The translations under genes and the position numbers were made by a program. From contig NZ_CP021404.1 in the NCBI RefSeq assembly GCF_002504165.1, positions 434,001 through 498,000 on the forward strand: a stretch of DNA of 64,000 nucleotides. The letters are read 5' to 3'. Below the pieces are notes generated by a model. That model was not told the origin of the DNA. It did no database searches and saw only the letters and a program-made list of their open reading frames with translations. Positions 47,292-57,079 of this stretch are shown here, in pieces. This stretch comes from Pacificitalea manganoxidans (GTDB lineage Bacteria > Pseudomonadota > Alphaproteobacteria > Rhodobacterales > Rhodobacteraceae). How positions within the stretch are numbered: the stretch's first letter is position 1; each line of letters opens with the position of its first letter.

Positions 47292-48374
47292 TTAGGCCAG
47301 TGGCAACCGCACCAGATGGTTGTCCCAGGCCTGTTCGGTCTTGGCCAAAGCACGGGGCTGTCCGCCCCGAAGCGCGATCAGCCCCCCAAGCCCGTCCGAA
47401 GCCAGGAATCCGTCGCCTGCTTCTGCCAGACCGCAGATATCGGCGCGGTGCACGGCCCCCAGAAACGTCCCGTCGGTGGTGTAGCGATGCAGCAGTCCGC
47501 CGCGCGGAGAGGTAATCGCCACCTCCGCACCTGCCGGACCATCGGTGATCGCGATGGAGCCCGCGTAATTCTGCATCATGATCTGTTCGGGCCCTGCCTC
47601 GGCCAGAATCGGCGCCGCACCCCGGCGATGGAGGCCCAGCAGCGGCGGCACGTCTCCACTGTCGCCTTCCCATTGCATTGCAAACCCAACCAACCCGTCC
47701 GGTCCCAATGCGAGGTGCCGGATCGAGTTCTGGTGCAGGTCGCGGGACAGTTCGACCTGATCGAGCAGCGTGCCCTCGGCGTCGATATAACTGAGGTTCG
47801 GGCGCATGCTGTCGATGTTCAGCTTCTCCCGGTCCTCGACATCGGTCGCGATTCCGCCATTGGCGACGGCCAGCGTGCCGTCAGGCAGCTGTTTAATGTC
47901 ATGCGGGCCAATGCCGTGACTGTCGAGTTCGCCGCGCCGGGTGTAGCCTGCCGCGACATTCCAGACGCCGATACGCCCGGCGCTGTCGTCGATTCGCTGT
48001 TCCGCGGTCAGCAGGATCGCACCGTCATCGACATAGACGCCATGTCCGTTGAACACGCGGCCCTCGGGCGGGGTGAGGGTGTGCAGAACCCGACCGCCGA
48101 CGCAGTCCAGAACGATCGCAAACCGCCCCGGACGACGGGCAAAGGCCACAGCCTCGGCGCGGTGAGGATGGCCTGCGCCCGCATGGCCGCGCGCGGGCAG
48201 GGGGATATGAAACACCCGCTCGCCCGCATCGGTCAGACCGTATAGCGCGTAGGTGCCATCCCGCTCCTGCGCTGCGGCAAGGTAGCCGGGGCTGCCCGCA
48301 GCCGCCCAGCCAAGTGCCGGGACAGACCCGGTGGCCAGAAGCCCGGCTAGAAATCCGCGTCGGGTTGCACGCAT
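47292..48374 (-). CDS. Tat-exported DUF1513 protein of the iron cluster
   Basis: 360 residues, GAGGAGG 5 nt before ATG 48374. The N-terminus RATRRGFLAGLLA is a twin-arginine signal. The rest has beta-propeller-like repeats with family marks GHPHRAEAVAFARRPGRFA, GHGVYV, SHGIGPHDIK and the ending WDNHLVRLPLA. The last gene in the imelysin-type iron operon; its exact role is unknown. Confidence 0.88.
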   Translation of the reverse strand: MRATRRGFLAGLLATGSVPALGWAAAGSPGYLAAAQERDGTYALYGLTDAGERVFHIPLPARGHAGAGHPHRAEAVAFARRPGRFAIVLDCVGGRVLHTLTPPEGRVFNGHGVYVDDGAILLTAEQRIDDSAGRIGVWNVAAGYTRRGELDSHGIGPHDIKQLPDGTLAVANGGIATDVEDREKLNIDSMRPNLSYIDAEGTLLDQVELSRDLHQNSIRHLALGPDGLVGFAMQWEGDSGDVPPLLGLHRRGAAPILAEAGPEQIMMQNYAGSIAITDGPAGAEVAITSPRGGLLHRYTTDGTFLGAVHRADICGLAEAGDGFLASDGLGGLIALRGGQPRALAKTEQAWDNHLVRLPLA

Positions 48375-48384
48375 GGGAACCTCC

Positions 48385-49542
48385 TCAGTCGCCATCCATC
48401 GAATTGAGCCCCATCGACACGCCAAGCGCGGGGCCGAGTGTCGCTTCGATCTCGCGCTCCAGCTGCATGAGGCTGCTTTGCACCGATTCCACCCGGAACC
48501 GGCCCATCGGATCGGCCACGCCGGCAAGGATCGGATCGTCGAGCGCTTCAAGCTCGGCCCGCGCATTGGCAAAGGACGTGGCAAGCGTCTCGCGGGTGCG
48601 GTCATCTGGGGCAAGCCCCAGCGCCAGCGCTTCGTGCCCGTCGAGCGCACCAAGAAGATTGGCAACGCTGCGCCCGGCCAGCCGGCTTTCGGCCTGTTTG
48701 GGGCGGGGGGTGTCAAAGGTGCCCAGCGGGCCACCAAGCCGTTCGTTGATGTCGAAGCCGAGCGACGAGATCAGCGCGGTATAAAGCGCCTGGCGCGGTT
48801 CGCTGGCGTCAAGGAACCGGGTGTTGTCGGGCGCGCCGGGCGTCCGCATCGTGGTGCCGAAATTGCCCGCCCAGCCATCGCGCACGATGTCGGCCAGATC
48901 GGCCAGATCGGCGCTGATCGCCCGGACCGCCGCGCAAGCGCCGGAGTTCGCGGTGTAGTTGGAAAACCGCGGATCGAACAACAGCGACTCAATGGCGTAA
49001 AGCCCGCGCACGGACACGGGCGCCGTGGTCATAGAGCGGGCGGTGATCTTGGCCGGGGCGGTGGCGATCAACCGGGCCAGCGCGCGAGGCCGGTGCCCCT
49101 GTGCATCGGGCCAGTAGGCGATGGCATAGCGGCGGCCTTGATCCTCCAGCGGGCCAAGCCGGTAATCTTCGATCATCAGCCAGTCATCCACGGCCTGCGC
49201 CCACGCGGCGCGCAGCGGCTCGGAACTGGCGAGGCATTCGGTTTCAGCAGTGCGGGCCAGGGCGGCTGTGCTGCGCGCAAAGGCGTCCAGATGCGGAAGG
49301 ATGACCGCTTCAATGACGTGATCGACCACCGGATCGACATCCTGCGCGGCGGTGCCTGCCATACCTGCGTCACCCGTCGAATCTCCGCTCGGCTCGCGCG
49401 CGATGGATGCCACGGGTGGCGGCGTCTCGGCGGTGTCGGACTGGGCGGTGTCGGACTGGGCAAGGGCGGGGGTGCCGAAGGTCGGTCCAAGCAACACCAC
49501 GCCGGTCAGAGCGGTGCAGGCAAGGCGGCAGAGCAGGCGCAT
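48385..49542 (-). CDS. Imelysin-family periplasmic protein, second paralogue
   Basis: 385 residues from ATG 49542, which overlaps the preceding stop (TGATG). A signal peptide ends at ALAQ. Core features of imelysin proteins (peptidase_M75 family): WLMIEDYRLGP, VRGLYAIESLLFDP. In the family GxHxxE motif the His is replaced by Tyr (GLYAIE). Function in iron acquisition is inferred from the gene cluster. Confidence 0.88.
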   Translation of the reverse strand: MRLLCRLACTALTGVVLLGPTFGTPALAQSDTAQSDTAETPPPVASIAREPSGDSTGDAGMAGTAAQDVDPVVDHVIEAVILPHLDAFARSTAALARTAETECLASSEPLRAAWAQAVDDWLMIEDYRLGPLEDQGRRYAIAYWPDAQGHRPRALARLIATAPAKITARSMTTAPVSVRGLYAIESLLFDPRFSNYTANSGACAAVRAISADLADLADIVRDGWAGNFGTTMRTPGAPDNTRFLDASEPRQALYTALISSLGFDINERLGGPLGTFDTPRPKQAESRLAGRSVANLLGALDGHEALALGLAPDDRTRETLATSFANARAELEALDDPILAGVADPMGRFRVESVQSSLMQLEREIEATLGPALGVSMGLNSMDGD

Positions 49543-51137
49543 CAGATATCCTCCAGAAAGCGGAGCAGGGCGGCGCGGTCGTCCGGCTCCATCTCGACCA
49601 CCCGGTCGCGGGCGGCTTGTGCTTCGCCACCATGCCACAGAACCGCCTCCAGCAGCGAGCGGGCGCGACCGTCATGAAGGTAACTTTCCCGTCCGGTGAC
49701 TTGAGCGGTCAGCCCGATCCCCCAAAGCGGCGGCGTGCGCCATTCGCGCCCCGTGGCGCGGCCTTCAGGGCGATTATCGGCCAGCCCCTCGCCCATGTCG
49801 TGCAACAGAAGGTCGGTATAAGGCCAGATCAGCTGAAAACTCTGGGCCTGATCCTCGGCCTCCGGCGTCGCGCGGGCGGTCACATATTTGGGAGTGTGGC
49901 AGGCAGTGCAGCCGGTTTCATAGAACACCTGCTTACCGCGGAGCACCTCCGGATCGCCCGGCGCGCGCCGGGCGGGCACACCCAGATTGCTGGCGTAGAA
50001 GCTTACGAGGTCCAGCGCGTCGCCGCTGACCTCCAGCCCGGTGTCGCGATCACCGCCATCGGGCGCGGCGCGGCAGGCTTCCTGCGCCGGGCTGCATTCG
50101 CCGGTGCTGTCGGGAAAGATCGGCGTCGACAGGCCCATATCCCCGGCAAAGGCCGCAGCGGATTGCTCCTTTACCGTGGCCTTGCCCGCCTTATGCCCGA
50201 ACCGGCCCAGCATCGGGGTATGAAACTCATCCGACATCACGATACTGGCGCGGCCAGAAATACCGTCACCGTCCCGGTCATCGGGGTCGGCACGGGCGAG
50301 GATTTCGGCAGCGGGGATGGATTCCAGAAGCCCCAGCCCGATCATCTGTGGCGCGATGCGGGGGGAGATCATCAGATCATCGCGCATCGGCCCGTAGCCG
50401 GGATCGGCAATGGCGTAGCTGGGCGCGCGCAGGGTTACGCTTTCACCGCCCGACAGCGCCACCGGCACATCGGTATAGTCGATGGTCATCTGACCTTCGG
50501 CGGTGTGACCGGCAAGCGCGAAGTTCTGCAACTGGCCGCCATAGACGGGGTCCGGGCGGGTGGCGAGCCAATCCTCGATTTCCGTCGCCGCTGCGGTGGA
50601 GGCCGGATCGTCCGTGCCATCATGAGGAATCGACAGCCGCAGAAACAGCGCGACGGGCGGGTCGCTTTCATCGACAGGTGGATGGCCGCGCCCGTCCTTC
50701 AGGTGGCACTGCTGGCAGCCGCGCGCATTGTATAGCGGGCCCAGACCGTCGCTGGCGATTGTTGAGCTGGGGGCCGATACCCAAGCGCGGGTGAAAAGCC
50801 CATTGCCGAGGTTGAACCGCATCCGGCCTTCCAGCCCGATATTGCCGGAGGGATCGGAAAACGCATCGGCCGTGGGGCGAACACGCACGGTGGCGGCCCC
50901 GGCGGGGTTTTCCTCGAACCGTTCGGGCGCGGTGAAATCGCGGGTGGGGGCTGTCACAGATGCAATGCGCGCGCGCTCGGATTTGCTGCGCGGCAGATAG
51001 GCGCCCTGCAAATCGGGCAGGGTTGCATGGCGGGGCGGCAGGCGCGCGGCATCGGGGTCCGCCGCGGGGGCGGTGCTGACGGTGCCGAGAAGACCGATCA
51101 GTGTCAGCCCGGCGAGGGTGGATATGCTGCGTCGCAT
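49542..51137 (-). CDS. Di-haem cytochrome c oxidoreductase (DUF1111)
   Basis: 531 residues. Signal peptide ends AAD at about 26. Two haem-binding motifs CQQCH (about residue 142) and CTACH (about 410). Matches the DUF1111 thiol-oxidoreductase-like family encoded with imelysins. It probably oxidises or reduces iron in the periplasm. 257 nt separate it from the upstream imelysin gene. Confidence 0.9.
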   Translation of the reverse strand: MRRSISTLAGLTLIGLLGTVSTAPAADPDAARLPPRHATLPDLQGAYLPRSKSERARIASVTAPTRDFTAPERFEENPAGAATVRVRPTADAFSDPSGNIGLEGRMRFNLGNGLFTRAWVSAPSSTIASDGLGPLYNARGCQQCHLKDGRGHPPVDESDPPVALFLRLSIPHDGTDDPASTAAATEIEDWLATRPDPVYGGQLQNFALAGHTAEGQMTIDYTDVPVALSGGESVTLRAPSYAIADPGYGPMRDDLMISPRIAPQMIGLGLLESIPAAEILARADPDDRDGDGISGRASIVMSDEFHTPMLGRFGHKAGKATVKEQSAAAFAGDMGLSTPIFPDSTGECSPAQEACRAAPDGGDRDTGLEVSGDALDLVSFYASNLGVPARRAPGDPEVLRGKQVFYETGCTACHTPKYVTARATPEAEDQAQSFQLIWPYTDLLLHDMGEGLADNRPEGRATGREWRTPPLWGIGLTAQVTGRESYLHDGRARSLLEAVLWHGGEAQAARDRVVEMEPDDRAALLRFLEDI

Positions 51138-51394
51138 CCTGCCTCGAACTCACGCGGGGGCGCGTGTCGTTATGATCTGTGTCACCGCGCGGCGTCAGCA
51201 AAGGGCGCCTGCGCGCGCCGTAGCTAGCGCATGGTTGCGCGGGCGGAAAGTGACGTGTCGCCGCGCGCCGGGGGCGGGCGTGATCGCGCCGGTGAAATCA
51301 CACGCCGCCCACCGGCCGGGGCCGAGGGCGGCGCATCCTGTCAAAGCGTCCGTGCGCATCCAAAGGATGGCGCGGACAGGGGCAAAGCGCGGCC

Positions 51395-52660
51395 TTACTG
51401 GAAGATGTCGCCCAGCGTGTCGTCGCCTTCGACCACAACGCCGCTCAGATCCAGCGCGCCGGACATCCGTTCGATCGAGCGGGACTGCGCGACGAGCGCA
51501 TCGATGGCGTTCTGGATCAGCGCGGTGTCGGCTTCCTCGCCCGAGGTCAGCAGCAGGTCATAGGGGCGGCCCGCATCGGCGGCGTCCTTGATGGCCTGCA
51601 GATCGTCGAGGCTTGCCTGCACTTCGGTGGTGAACGCCTGCGCGAGATCGGCATCAGCCGCTGCCACTAGATCACGCAGCGCCGCGCCTTCGATCACGTC
51701 GCCGCTGACTGTCTCATACCGGCCCAGCCAGACGTTCTGCACGCCGAGCACATCGTCGTAGTGGCTGTGCGGGGTGTTGTCGGAGAAGCAGTCATGCTCC
51801 TCTTCGGGATCGCGCAGCATCAGGCCCAGCTTGATGCGCTGACCGCCCAGTTCGCCAAAAGACAGGCTGCCCATGCCGGTCAGCATCGCAGAGACGCCAG
51901 CCGCGGGGTCTTTCGTCACGGCTTCGCGCCCGGCGCCGCCGTCGGTCCACTGCGCGGCCATCCATTCCAGATCATCGACCAGCAGGTCGGAGGCAGTGGC
52001 CAGATAGGCGGCGCGGCGATCGCAATTGCCATTGGTGCAGCCGTCGCCTTGCAGGTAGTCGGTATGCGGACGGGTGCCTGCACCGGGACCGTCGCTGGTC
52101 AGATCCTGCCCCCAGAGCAGGAATTCGATGGCATGGTAGCCGGTGGCGACGTTGGCTTCGTTTTCGCCCATCTCATGCAGGGTGTCGGTCAGCAGGGCCG
52201 CGTCGATAACGTTTGCGTCCACCGTTTCGCCATTCAATTCAAAGCTGGGCGTGGCGATGACATTCAGGTTGGCCTGCGCATTTTCGCCCGAACCGAAATA
52301 GCCCGCATCGACGTAATCGATCAGCCCTTCGTCCAGCGGCCATGCGTTCACTTTGCCTTCCCAGTCGTCGACGATGGCATTGCCGAACCGGTAGGTTTCG
52401 GTCTGCATGTAAGGCGTGCGCGCGCTGCGCCATGCGGCGCGGGCTGCTTCCAGCCCCGCTTCGGTCGGATCGGCGAGGAAGGCGTCAATTGCCGCATCGA
52501 GGTCGCGCGCGGTGCTCAGCGCATCGCCATAGGCGGCCTCGGCGATATTGGCATAGGTTTCGACAACGGCGGCCTGATCGGGTGCGTCCTGCGCGGCAAG
52601 CGGCATGGCGGCAAAGGCCAGCAGCGGCAGCGACATGGCAGCGCGGAAAGTGTGGGTCAT
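51395..52660 (-). CDS. Imelysin-family iron-regulated periplasmic protein (IrpA/ICMP-like)
   Basis: 421 residues, signal peptide about 1-23. The family motif GYHAIEFLLWGQD is intact (His and Glu), with DWEGKVNAWPLDEG and QRIKLGLMLRDPEEEHDCFSD parts recognisable. First gene of the four-gene iron set, with an iron-box-like sequence about 80-105 nt upstream. Likely periplasmic iron binding or transfer. Confidence 0.93.
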   Translation of the reverse strand: MTHTFRAAMSLPLLAFAAMPLAAQDAPDQAAVVETYANIAEAAYGDALSTARDLDAAIDAFLADPTEAGLEAARAAWRSARTPYMQTETYRFGNAIVDDWEGKVNAWPLDEGLIDYVDAGYFGSGENAQANLNVIATPSFELNGETVDANVIDAALLTDTLHEMGENEANVATGYHAIEFLLWGQDLTSDGPGAGTRPHTDYLQGDGCTNGNCDRRAAYLATASDLLVDDLEWMAAQWTDGGAGREAVTKDPAAGVSAMLTGMGSLSFGELGGQRIKLGLMLRDPEEEHDCFSDNTPHSHYDDVLGVQNVWLGRYETVSGDVIEGAALRDLVAAADADLAQAFTTEVQASLDDLQAIKDAADAGRPYDLLLTSGEEADTALIQNAIDALVAQSRSIERMSGALDLSGVVVEGDDTLGDIFQ

Positions 52661-52740
52661 GGGACTGTCCTTCGGTCTGGGGCGTGCGGGCGCTGTTGGC
52701 TCAGGCCCGGTTCGGGACGTCAGTCCCGGTTGATGCGCTG

Positions 52741-52765
52741 GAATCCAACAGATTTAGTCGGGATT
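52741..52765 (-). promoter_or_regulatory. Iron-box-like site upstream of the imelysin operon
   Basis: On the plus strand the sequence runs AATCC (52742-52746), AACAGATTT (52747-52755), AGTCGGGA (52756-52763). The right half equals the AGTCRRS half of type-1 IscR motifs, and 18 of 24 positions match the site at 59138-59161. Rhodobacterales are known to use an IscR-type iron box. Confidence 0.55.
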
Positions 52766-53004
52766 GTAAACTGCCGGATTTAAGCGCCGTGCGCGGGCCG
52801 GGCGTTTCGTGCCGCACGCATCACAGCGTTGCCACGGCGTCGCGATCCGACAGGCGAAGGGTAGGGGGCCCAGATCACCGTCTTGTCAGCGGCTTGCCGC
52901 TTTTTCCGCGCCCTGTCGCGAGACTTTCATCAGCGCCAACCTATTGTCATTCCGGCGGAGAAATTCGCCCGTTTCGTTGACGACGCCACGCCCGAGGAAC
53001 GCAC

Positions 53005-54330
53005 ATGACCCATGCCGCCCCGCTCTCCGACACCGGCTCCCGCAGCCCGGCCGAGACCGATCGCATCACCGCCATCACGGCGCTTTTCGAGGCCACCCGC
53101 GCCCGGAGTCGCGCGCTAGTCGCGCCGCTGTCGCCCGAGGATATGATGCTGCAACCGATGCAGGATGCGAGCCCCGCGAAGTGGCATCTGGCGCATACGA
53201 CATGGTTCTTCGAAGAGTTCATCCTGAAGCCGCGTGACCCCGACTATCGGTCCCCCGATGACCGCTTCGCGTTCCTGTTCAACTCTTACTATGTGCAGGC
53301 CGGTCCCCGCCATGCGCGGGACAAACGCGGGCTGATCTCGCGCCCTGACGTGGCGGATGTGATGGCCTATCGCGCGCATGTCGAACAGGCGCTTGCGGCT
53401 GTGCTGCGCGCCGGGCGCGATGACGCGGCCGAAATCGCGGATCTGGTGGAGCTGGGCTGCCACCATGAAATGCAGCATCAGGAATTGCTTGTCACCGACC
53501 TGCTGAACGGGCTGTCCTACAACCCGTTATTGCCGGTCTATCAAGCCCCCGATGGCACCCCGGCAAAGGGGGAAAACCATCCCGTCACCTACACCGCCCA
53601 TGCCGGTGGCTTGGTTGAGATGGGGTTTGACGGCACCGCCGCGCAGGCAGGCTTTGCCTATGACTGCGAAATGCCGCGCCATAAGACGTATCTCGCGCCC
53701 TATCAGCTTGCCGATCGCCCGGTCAGCAACGGCGACTGGATCGCCTTCATGGAGGCGGGCGGTTACGCCGATCAGACGCTGTGGCTTATGGATGGCTGGG
53801 CCTGCGCACAGCGCGAAGGCTGGGATGCGCCTTTGTATTGGTGGCAGCAGGACGGCGAGTGGTGGAGCTACACCCTGCGCGGACCGATGCCTGTCGATCC
53901 CGCCGCGCCGGTGGTGCATGTCAGTTACTATGAGGCCGATGCATTTGCCCGCTGGTCCGGCGCGCGCCTGCCGACGGAAGCCGAATGGGAAAGCGCCGCA
54001 GGCGACACGCCGATCCGGGGCAATTTCCTCGATGCCGGGGAGGATGACGGCGCGGAGACGCTTGGTGCACTGATCCCACGCGCGGGCGGTGGCATGTATG
54101 GCGATGTCTGGGAGTGGACGCAAAGCCCGTTCACGCCTTATCCCGGCTTCCGCCCGCCGGAGGGCGCGATCGGCGAATATAACGGCAAGTTCATGGTCAA
54201 TCAGTTCGTGCTGCGCGGTGGCTCCTGTGCCACGCCGCGCGCGCAGATGCGGCCCAGCTACCGCACGTTCTTCTATCCGCATCAGCGGTGGCAGATGTTG
54301 GGCCTGCGGCTGGCGCGGGATGCGGGCTGA
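53005..54330 (+). CDS. egtB: Ergothioneine biosynthesis sulfoxide synthase EgtB
   Basis: 441 residues with GAGG upstream. DinB-like iron ligand motifs KWHLAHTTWFFEEFIL and CHHEMQHQELL, then an FGE-sulfatase domain (GLVEMGFDG, PTEAEWESAA, GGSCATPRAQMRPSYRTF). Joins trimethylhistidine with a cysteinyl donor. Directly followed by egtD. Confidence 0.95.
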   Translation: MTHAAPLSDTGSRSPAETDRITAITALFEATRARSRALVAPLSPEDMMLQPMQDASPAKWHLAHTTWFFEEFILKPRDPDYRSPDDRFAFLFNSYYVQAGPRHARDKRGLISRPDVADVMAYRAHVEQALAAVLRAGRDDAAEIADLVELGCHHEMQHQELLVTDLLNGLSYNPLLPVYQAPDGTPAKGENHPVTYTAHAGGLVEMGFDGTAAQAGFAYDCEMPRHKTYLAPYQLADRPVSNGDWIAFMEAGGYADQTLWLMDGWACAQREGWDAPLYWWQQDGEWWSYTLRGPMPVDPAAPVVHVSYYEADAFARWSGARLPTEAEWESAAGDTPIRGNFLDAGEDDGAETLGALIPRAGGGMYGDVWEWTQSPFTPYPGFRPPEGAIGEYNGKFMVNQFVLRGGSCATPRAQMRPSYRTFFYPHQRWQMLGLRLARDAG

Positions 54331-54331
54331 A

Positions 54332-55267
54332 ATGAAACACGCCACACCCGAAAACGAATTTGCCCGCGCGCTGCTTAAGGGCCTTAGCGACAGCCCCAAA
54401 ACGGCGGAAGCAAAGTGGTTCTATGACGCGGCTGGTTCCGCCTTGTTCGAGCGGATCACCGAACTGCCGGAATATTACCCTACCCGGACGGAGATCGGCA
54501 TTCTGCGGGACCGCCTGCCAGAGATCGCCGCCCACGTCCCGGCGGGCGCGGCGCTGATCGAATTCGGCAGCGGCGCAAGCGTCAAGACGCGGGTGCTGCT
54601 GGACGGGTTGGACCAGCTTGCCGCCTATGTGCCCATCGACATCTCGGCGCAGTTTCTGGCGGAAACGGCGGACGGGCTGCGCCGCGACTACCCGGCGCTG
54701 ACGATCCATCCGGTGACCGGCGATTTCATGACCCAACTGACCCTACCCCCGGCGCTCGACGCGCGGCCCAAGGTCGGGTTTTTCCCCGGCTCCACCATCG
54801 GCAATCTGGACCGGGACGCGGCAGTGGCCCTTCTGGCGCAGGCGCGGCACTGGCCGGATGCGGCGGGGTTCATCCTCGGCGCTGATCTGGTGAAGGATGC
54901 GGATGTCCTGCGCGCCGCCTATGACGATGCCCAAGGTGTCACGGCGGAATTCAACCGCAACCTGCTGCACCGCGCCAACCGCGAAGCCGGCGCGGATTTC
55001 GACCCGGACAGCTTTGCCCATGAAGCGCGCTGGAACGCGGCTGAGGCGCGGATCGAGATGCATCTTGTGAGCCGCGCGGCGCAGCGCGTTCAGGTCGCGG
55101 GCCAGCACATTGATTTTGCCGAGGGCGAGACGATCCACACTGAAAACAGCCGGAAATATACCGCCGAAAGCCTGACCGATATGGCGCAGGCGGCAGGCTG
55201 GCGGGTGGCGGACTTGCTGACCGACCCGCAGGATTATTTCGCGGTCGCCCTGCTGAAGCCCGCCTAG
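54332..55267 (+). CDS. egtD: L-histidine N-alpha-methyltransferase EgtD
   Basis: 311 residues from ATG 54332 (54320 possible). SAM site ALIEFGSGASVKTRVLL; DISAQFL; VGFFPGSTIGNL; ENSRKYT. Makes trimethylhistidine (hercynine). Second gene of the pair; other egt genes are not in the window. Confidence 0.95.
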   Translation: MKHATPENEFARALLKGLSDSPKTAEAKWFYDAAGSALFERITELPEYYPTRTEIGILRDRLPEIAAHVPAGAALIEFGSGASVKTRVLLDGLDQLAAYVPIDISAQFLAETADGLRRDYPALTIHPVTGDFMTQLTLPPALDARPKVGFFPGSTIGNLDRDAAVALLAQARHWPDAAGFILGADLVKDADVLRAAYDDAQGVTAEFNRNLLHRANREAGADFDPDSFAHEARWNAAEARIEMHLVSRAAQRVQVAGQHIDFAEGETIHTENSRKYTAESLTDMAQAAGWRVADLLTDPQDYFAVALLKPA

Positions 55268-55277
55268 GCGGCGCGCG

Positions 55278-56093
55278 TTACACCACCTGCCGCAGTTGGG
55301 CGGCGTCCCGCGCGGCTAGTCCCGGCTCTGCCCTGTGGTGCAGGACTACGGGCCTGCCATCGACCTGCGCGACCCGGATCGGAGTTTCGTAAAGCGTGGC
55401 GAGCGCTTCGCCAGTCAGCACGCTGGCGGGCGCGCCTTCGGCCTGCACCATGCCGTGTTTCAGCGCCACGACATGATCGGCCCACGCCGCGGCATAGTTC
55501 ACCTCGTGAATGACGATCACGATGGATCGTTGGTCCGGCCCGGGCCGGGACATACGGTAAAGCCGCGCCATCAGCGCCTGCGCGTGCCGTGGGTCGAGAT
55601 TGTTGAGCGGCTCATCGAGCAGCAGCCAATCGGTTTCCTGTGCATAGGCCATCGCGACATGCGCGCGCTGGCGCTGGCCACCGGACAGTTCATCGACATA
55701 ACGGCGCGACAGTTCGGTCAGATCGAACATTTCCAGCGCACGGGCCACGGCGGCGTGATCGGTGTCGCGCATGCGCCCCCGGCAATGGGGCCAGCGCCCG
55801 AACGCCACCAGATCCGCGACAGTCAGGCGGCTGGCCACGCCGGTGTCCTGCGTCAGGATTGCGAGTTTGCAGGCAAAATCGCGCCGTGACAGGGTCTCGG
55901 CGCTCGTGCCGTCGATACGCAGCGCGCCGTGGCGGCGCGGCTCCAGCCCCGCGATCAGGTGGAGCAGCGTCGACTTTCCGGCACCGTTTGGTCCGATCAG
56001 CGCGGTGATGCCGCCTCGGGGGAGGGTGAGGTCGATGTCACGCAGGATCGGCATATCGCCGATGACGTGATTCAGCCCGGTGATCTCGATCAT
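55278..56093 (-). CDS. Ferric-siderophore ABC transporter ATPase
   Basis: 271 residues. Walker A GPNGAGKSTLL, Q-loop ILTQDTGV, signature LSGGQRQRA, Walker B WLLLDEPLNNLD. The FecE/YclP branch is indicated by TVADLVAFGRWPHC. Last gene in the operon. Confidence 0.93.
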   Translation of the reverse strand: MIEITGLNHVIGDMPILRDIDLTLPRGGITALIGPNGAGKSTLLHLIAGLEPRRHGALRIDGTSAETLSRRDFACKLAILTQDTGVASRLTVADLVAFGRWPHCRGRMRDTDHAAVARALEMFDLTELSRRYVDELSGGQRQRAHVAMAYAQETDWLLLDEPLNNLDPRHAQALMARLYRMSRPGPDQRSIVIVIHEVNYAAAWADHVVALKHGMVQAEGAPASVLTGEALATLYETPIRVAQVDGRPVVLHHRAEPGLAARDAAQLRQVV

Positions 56094-57079
56094 TTCAGCA
56101 CCCCTTTCAGGACAAGCGTCAGAAACAGCAGTCCGCCGCCAAATTCGATAATCACGGCGAGGGAGGATTGCTGCCCAAGCACCCTCTCGAACACCGTCTG
56201 GCCTATGACAAGGATCGCCGCGCCCAGCATGGCGGCGGCCGGGATCAGCACCGCGTGGCGGTGGGTGCCGGTCAGCCGATGCGCAAGGCTGGCCGCCAGC
56301 AACCCCAGAAAGGAGATCGGCCCGACAAGGGCAGTGGCGCAGGCCGTCAGGGCCGCGACCAGCGCCAGCACGCCCAACACCGCGCGGTCGTGATCTAGCC
56401 CGAGACCCAGCGCATTGCGCCGCCCTAGCGCCATCACGTCCAGCCGCCCGGCCATCGCCTGTGCCAGCGGCACAATGACGGCAAACAGCGCCGCCGCGAT
56501 GGCCAGATTGGTGCGGTCGACGCTGTTGAAGCTGGCGAACATAGCGCTTTGCACCACCGCGAATTCCGAAGGGTCCATCAGGCGCTGCATCAGCCCCGCC
56601 AATGACCGCAACAACACCCCGATGATGACCCCGGTCAGCAACATCCGCGACAGATCGGACCCGCGGCTGCGAAACAGCAGCCCGAACAGCGCGGCAGCGG
56701 CGACCATCATCACGCCGGTTTCGATCAAAAACTTCGCTCCGGTGGCAAGGCTGGCAAAGCCGATGCCGCCAAGCGTCATCACCAGCGCCGTCTGGATGAA
56801 TAAAAACAGTGCGTCAAAGCCAAGGATGCCGGGGGTCAGAATACGGTTTGCGGCGACGGTCTGAAACAACACCGTGGCGGTGCCGATGCCGCCGCCGACA
56901 ACCAGCAATGCCGCGAGCTTTACCGCGCGCAGTTCAAGGATGAACCCGATCCGCCCGCTTAGCCCCAGCGTCATGAACGCCACACAGGCCAGCGCCAGCA
57001 CCACGCCGATCCCCCAGACCGCGCGCAGGGGCAGGGGCGGTGCGACATGGCGCAGGGCGGCGGCGGCGTCAGCGGGCAT
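56090..57079 (-). CDS. Iron-siderophore ABC permease, second
   Basis: 329 residues, FecCD-type: about nine helices, with GIGTATVLFQTVAANRILTPG and GPISFLGLLAASLAHRLTG. It overlaps the upstream permease by 11 nt and the ATPase by 4 nt. Confidence 0.92.
   Translation of the reverse strand: MPADAAAALRHVAPPLPLRAVWGIGVVLALACVAFMTLGLSGRIGFILELRAVKLAALLVVGGGIGTATVLFQTVAANRILTPGILGFDALFLFIQTALVMTLGGIGFASLATGAKFLIETGVMMVAAAALFGLLFRSRGSDLSRMLLTGVIIGVLLRSLAGLMQRLMDPSEFAVVQSAMFASFNSVDRTNLAIAAALFAVIVPLAQAMAGRLDVMALGRRNALGLGLDHDRAVLGVLALVAALTACATALVGPISFLGLLAASLAHRLTGTHRHAVLIPAAAMLGAAILVIGQTVFERVLGQQSSLAVIIEFGGGLLFLTLVLKGVLK

Noticed and set aside
52661-53004. Classical Fur box or Irr box before the imelysin operon
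   Set aside because: No convincing GATAATGATAATCATTATC-type or TTTAGAA-TTCTAAA-type sequence; the IscR-like site fits better.
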